Shown here piece by piece: positions 60,268-64,000 of a DNA stretch of 64,000 nucleotides. A program made the translations under genes and the position numbers. The DNA is from Didymodactylos carnosus (lineage: Eukaryota; Rotifera; Eurotatoria; Philodinida; Philodinidae), in the NCBI GenBank assembly GCA_905250885.1, contig CAJNOQ010000067.1, positions 19,987-83,986 on the forward strand, given 5' to 3'. The notes under the pieces are model-generated. The model was given only the letters and a program-made list of their open reading frames with translations. It searched no databases and was not told the DNA's origin. The number at the start of each line of letters is the position of its first letter. Position 1 is the first letter of the stretch.

Positions 60268-62639
60268 TTAACTCTTATGCTAATATCTGTATAAGTACAA
60301 ATTCGACTGACTACCGAACGTTATCAAAACTTGATTTTGAATGAACTTTTTGGCTTAAACAAAGGTTAAATATTTTCATTTCACTAAAGAAAAAGATTTT
60401 GAATAAAATCTTTTTTTTATAAAAATAATCTATACTAATAGTTATAATTTAGCATATTTTTTTGATATAATATGAGAAAATAAATTTTAAATAAAAAGTA
60501 GTTATTATAGTTTTTTCCTTCATTGTTGTTTAGTTTTTTTTCTATTTTCTAATCATATTATGAAAAAAATTAGTTATAATATTATGCTTATTGTTTGCCT
60601 AATAGACTATAAATTACGATGAGAATTGGACAAATGGTTTTTTACTCACTCAATTAACTTGGACTTATGACATTAATTCGATTACAGGTGGGTTAAAATT
60701 GTTTAAGAAAAAAATAAAATCCTTAGATAAAAAAAAATAAAATAAATCTACCATTAATAGAGTGGAAGATGACACTTTAAATCATCAAAACTCAACTCAT
60801 TGGACCTATACATGCATTGTTTCTATCTCCAAAAAATTTACGTAAGAAACACGTGGTCAATGCATGCCCACATACTATCACACTTTTGTCCATTCCTTCA
60901 ACAGTCAGTCAATCCATTGTTAGCTTAACAATCTTAAAAACACAAAGTAATTTGTACGAATCATACGGTAGAGCGTAAAAAAACAGGTGTTAATATTCAA
61001 CTGACGTGAGAATAACTCACTTATATCAGTATCCAATGAAATGATGACGCTCTTTAACAATATATATATTTTTTTTTGTTTTCTTCGAATAATGCAAACT
61101 CTCCTACGTAGTTAAGAATATAATTTAGTGTGCTACTAATTGTTATACTTATGAAAATTTTATAAGGGATCGGACACCTTACATGGATAAGAAGAAGAAA
61201 AAAAAAGAATAAGGTCATAATGACTCTAAAGAAAAGAACATTGTATAACTTTTCTAGGTGTTAGACTTAACAGTATGAATATCTCAATTTTTTTATACAA
61301 GAAATGATAAAATTAATTTTACTACATATTACTTACTTTTTTTTTTATATACTTAGACTCGTCTTAATATAAACACGGTTATATTTATGTTACATTTTTC
61401 TTTTCTTTTTTTTAGGTAACAATGAAAGATGATAGACGTCATATAATTACTCTCAATTATAAACTTTTTTTTTACTATTTTAACACAAGATTTAGGAATT
61501 CATTTACATTTGTGACAGATTTTTTTCAAATAAAACTATTAATAAGTCTAGTTGTTACTGGTCAGGGATAAAGCGACTTTTGATACGTGTCTAAGCGAAA
61601 AAAAAATGAAATAGAATAGAATATACAAGTGGCACAATAAAATTCAAATAGGCTTTCGTTTTTTTTTTTTTCTGTATTATTATTACAACAAGAAATAGAT
61701 AAAAAGAGATAATAAACGTAATACTATAGACATTTCGCCTTTGTGATATTAAGCGTATATTAAATAGAAATAAAAAAAAAAAAGTCAGGCTATTAGTATC
61801 AAAAAGTTCGACAAACCTATTTTTTTTCTATTGCTGCGCCCTGTATGTCTCATATTGTTGTTATTTGCTGTTTTACTACACAAGTAAAAAACGTCCCACA
61901 CTTTTTTTTTAAAGACGTATATACAGACATTTTTTTAGTACATAAAGTAGTAATAATTCTTCTCTTTGTTCCTTTTTTTAAAAATATTCTACAAAAACAG
62001 AACGCAAACAAGTTATGTTGTTTTTTTGTTATTACATATCTAAAAAATAATGTGTGTGCATGTGCGTGAAAAGATTGTCCTTCTTTCCATACGGCTAGTG
62101 TGTCTTTATGTATACATATTATTTTCATCAGTAGTCAATTTATGAATATTTGTTAGTTTGTGGCTGACTTGTCGTTTGTATACATCAGAAAAGAAGAACA
62201 AGAAGAATAGCTGATGTTTTAACAAAAGAAAAAACGAAAACAATTGATTGTAGAGTATATTTTAACGTTCTATTCTATGTAATACACTTTTTATGTGTAT
62301 GTTGCAAATGGCAAAGTTGTAAAGTAGAAAGCAATATATATATACGTCAAAATAGCTACAATATCACGCATATAATTGAGTTGTTATTCTTTTTTTCATT
62401 GCAATTTATGCAGAGATGACAGCACATACAGATGTTATATTGTACTAAATAACATCAATAAATTAATCCAATATTTCCAACTCCCACGTGGTTATAGACA
62501 CACCCCACATAATAAACTTATAGATATATAATTAATTAATATGATTAAAGTTAAAGATTTCTGAAGAAAGTGGAAGTAGGAACAATTTAACTATGAAGCA
62601 AATTAGCGATGATGGACTATTAGAAATAAGTCGACCAAT
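60268..62639. other. HNF4 upstream region, no gene recognised
   Basis: Very AT-rich with many homopolymer runs. Frames at 61845-62128 overlap on both strands and are composition artefacts. Any HNF4 promoter would lie near 60270-60800 but no defined element was recognised. Confidence 0.4.
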
Positions 62640-62895
62640 TTTTTACGATTTCGAACCCTCAGGTGTCAGATAGGTAGCGAGCTCTCGATAAAAATTCCGA
62701 GCCGTTGAACAGAGATGTTCGGACCCAAACAGACGAAAAGAGTTCCGAGTTCTCATACATTCTTGGGCGATGAGGGCTCGAAAGTCCCGAGCATCTCTGT
62801 TCGAAAGCTCGAAACTGATAAACCCTCGAACGCTTATACCGGAAGTCTCATTTTTCGAGGGATCGAGCTACTATATCGTTGTTCGACCGAATTTT
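62640..62895. repeat. palindromic keyword island (CTCGAAAG / CCCGAG)
   Basis: Less AT-rich patch in which TTCCGAG, CTCGAAAG, CCCGAGC and CGAACCCTC recur on both strands. GAACAGAGATGTTCGGA near 62708 faces CCCGAGCATCTCTGTTC near 62788. Short open frames here (62715-62973) are incidental. Confidence 0.6.
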
Positions 62896-64000
62896 AGGCT
62901 CCACTTAGAATCACATTCTGTCATTGTATGCATCCCATATGCACTGTCGACAACAATAAGAGCATATATATAAAAAGCATTCAATTTTAATTAAATCAAT
63001 CCGGAACTTCAAATAAAAAATATTTTCACATTTTATTTGATGTTTTTCAATTAACAATATCCAAATTATTATTTTTAAACTTAACACTAATTTCAATTGA
63101 ATACAACAATGTGATATTGATTATCGATCGAAAATGTTTATGAAAGTTTAGTTATGATCTATCTGATATACTCTGTATGGTATTATATCGTTCAATATCA
63201 AGCAAAACGCACTGATTCTAGCAATTTATCTAACTAGAGAACTATCTCAATCGCTTTCTGGTTAAAACATACTTTTTTAAGGTAACTTTTGACGCTGATC
63301 ATAGATCTGATAATGATTTATAACCTTAAGCCTTTTGTTGGATGATTTTCTGAACTTTTAGCTGAACACATTCTGCCAGCTTCAGATTGTAGAGTATGTC
63401 AAATTACCTATGCAGAGAAGTTTTTGTAGATGTACAGAAAGTTTATTTTCTTACTCAGCTCGAATATTTCGACTCCTTGCCCAGTAATGTTTTTCAAATT
63501 TATCAAAAATTGATTAATTAATAAACACAAGAACTTAAATTAATATAGTTTTAAAATATACAAAAGAAATGCTTTTGTATTGTCTACTTTTTGAAGAATT
63601 ATACAATTCGTATTGAGAAAATACTCTTTCAGTTCCGTTATTATTACTGTGTCGATATTGCTAATGTATGTAATGACAATTTATCACTATTCAGAAAGCA
63701 TTTTATATTCCTATGTGTACTTATTCTTAGTATTACTTTACAAATCTTTCATAACCATCAATCTGATCAAACTCGAGTAATGCAGCATCAATTAGATCGT
63801 ATATAATATCTAGATACATACTATCTACTATGCCATTACAGTAGAACGATTGGTAAAATCATAGTGGAAAAAAAGAGTGAACAATTAATACTTACTATAT
63901 TTTCCATCGTTTACCATTGTGTATTTCGGTGAAACATTGTTAGAATAAAGTTTTTTTTCATCGCACGAATTAACAAAAATGGTGAATTATTTCCTCATCA
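62896..64000. other. terminal flank, no gene recognised
   Basis: AT-rich. A plus-strand frame at 63591-63806 is hydrophobic with no family resemblance; nothing can be supported to the window end. Confidence 0.4.

Noticed and set aside
61845-62128. Overlapping plus- and minus-strand frames of 74 and 92 residues
   Set aside because: Phe/Lys-rich on complementary strands of a poly-T/poly-A stretch; a composition artefact.

Overview
The window is animal nuclear DNA: AT-rich, with split genes, short GT-AG introns (mostly about 50-110 nt, a few of 0.5-1.6 kb) and metazoan-specific families (an HNF4-type nuclear receptor, SS18, an ERK1/2 kinase). The small introns, the 3' splice-like tracts just upstream of several start codons (expected where mRNAs receive a spliced leader), an oddly composed chimeric gene and many small foldback repeats together fit a rotifer, most likely a bdelloid. 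That placement is inference; no rRNA or mitochondrial marker is present.

Layout. 0.2-1.8 kb: ERK1/2-type MAP kinase (minus strand). 1.8-12.1 kb: gene-poor, with a foldback element, a GA microsatellite, a tRNA-derived SINE and palindrome-rich islands. 12.1-16.2 kb: an intronless gene encoding an exact histone H3 N-terminal tail fused to a VWA domain, a SAP-like helix pair and a C-terminal RING finger, followed on the same strand by a compact PI3/PI4-kinase-like gene. 17.8-19.9 kb: SS18 (BAF chromatin remodelling subunit). 21.5-22.7 kb: TPRG1/hSac2-domain gene (minus). 22.7-27.4 kb: three adjoining palindromic islands. 27.5-29.4 kb: SARNP/Tho1-like mRNP protein lacking the SAP domain. 33.6-36.0 kb: secreted or surface CAP-EGF-ShKT protein with a near-perfect 616-bp foldback in one intron. 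36.7-41.4 kb: UAP1 (minus). 46.2-48.0 kb: ZMAT2/Snu23 spliceosome protein. 51.2-51.8 kb: unrecognised single-pass membrane protein (minus). 54.8-55.7 kb: single-exon F-box protein (minus). 57.1-60.3 kb: HNF4-type nuclear receptor (minus). 60.3-64 kb: no gene recognised.

There is no operon-like logic; most genes are ordinary housekeeping or regulatory genes. Two things stand out. The first is the H3-tail/VWA/RING chimera at 12.1-14.0 kb: its first 18 residues after Met equal histone H3 residues 1-18, so it could be modified by histone enzymes and bound by histone readers while carrying a ubiquitin-ligase-type RING. The second is a recurring class of intergenic or intronic islands, each made of reiterated inverted copies of its own short word (for example ACTCATGAGT, CAAGATCTTG, AGGATCCT, AGAAGACC, CTCGAAAG), several with recognisable terminal inverted repeats. 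Exon joins were inferred by hand from splice consensus, reading-frame continuity and remembered family architecture; no transcript data were available.
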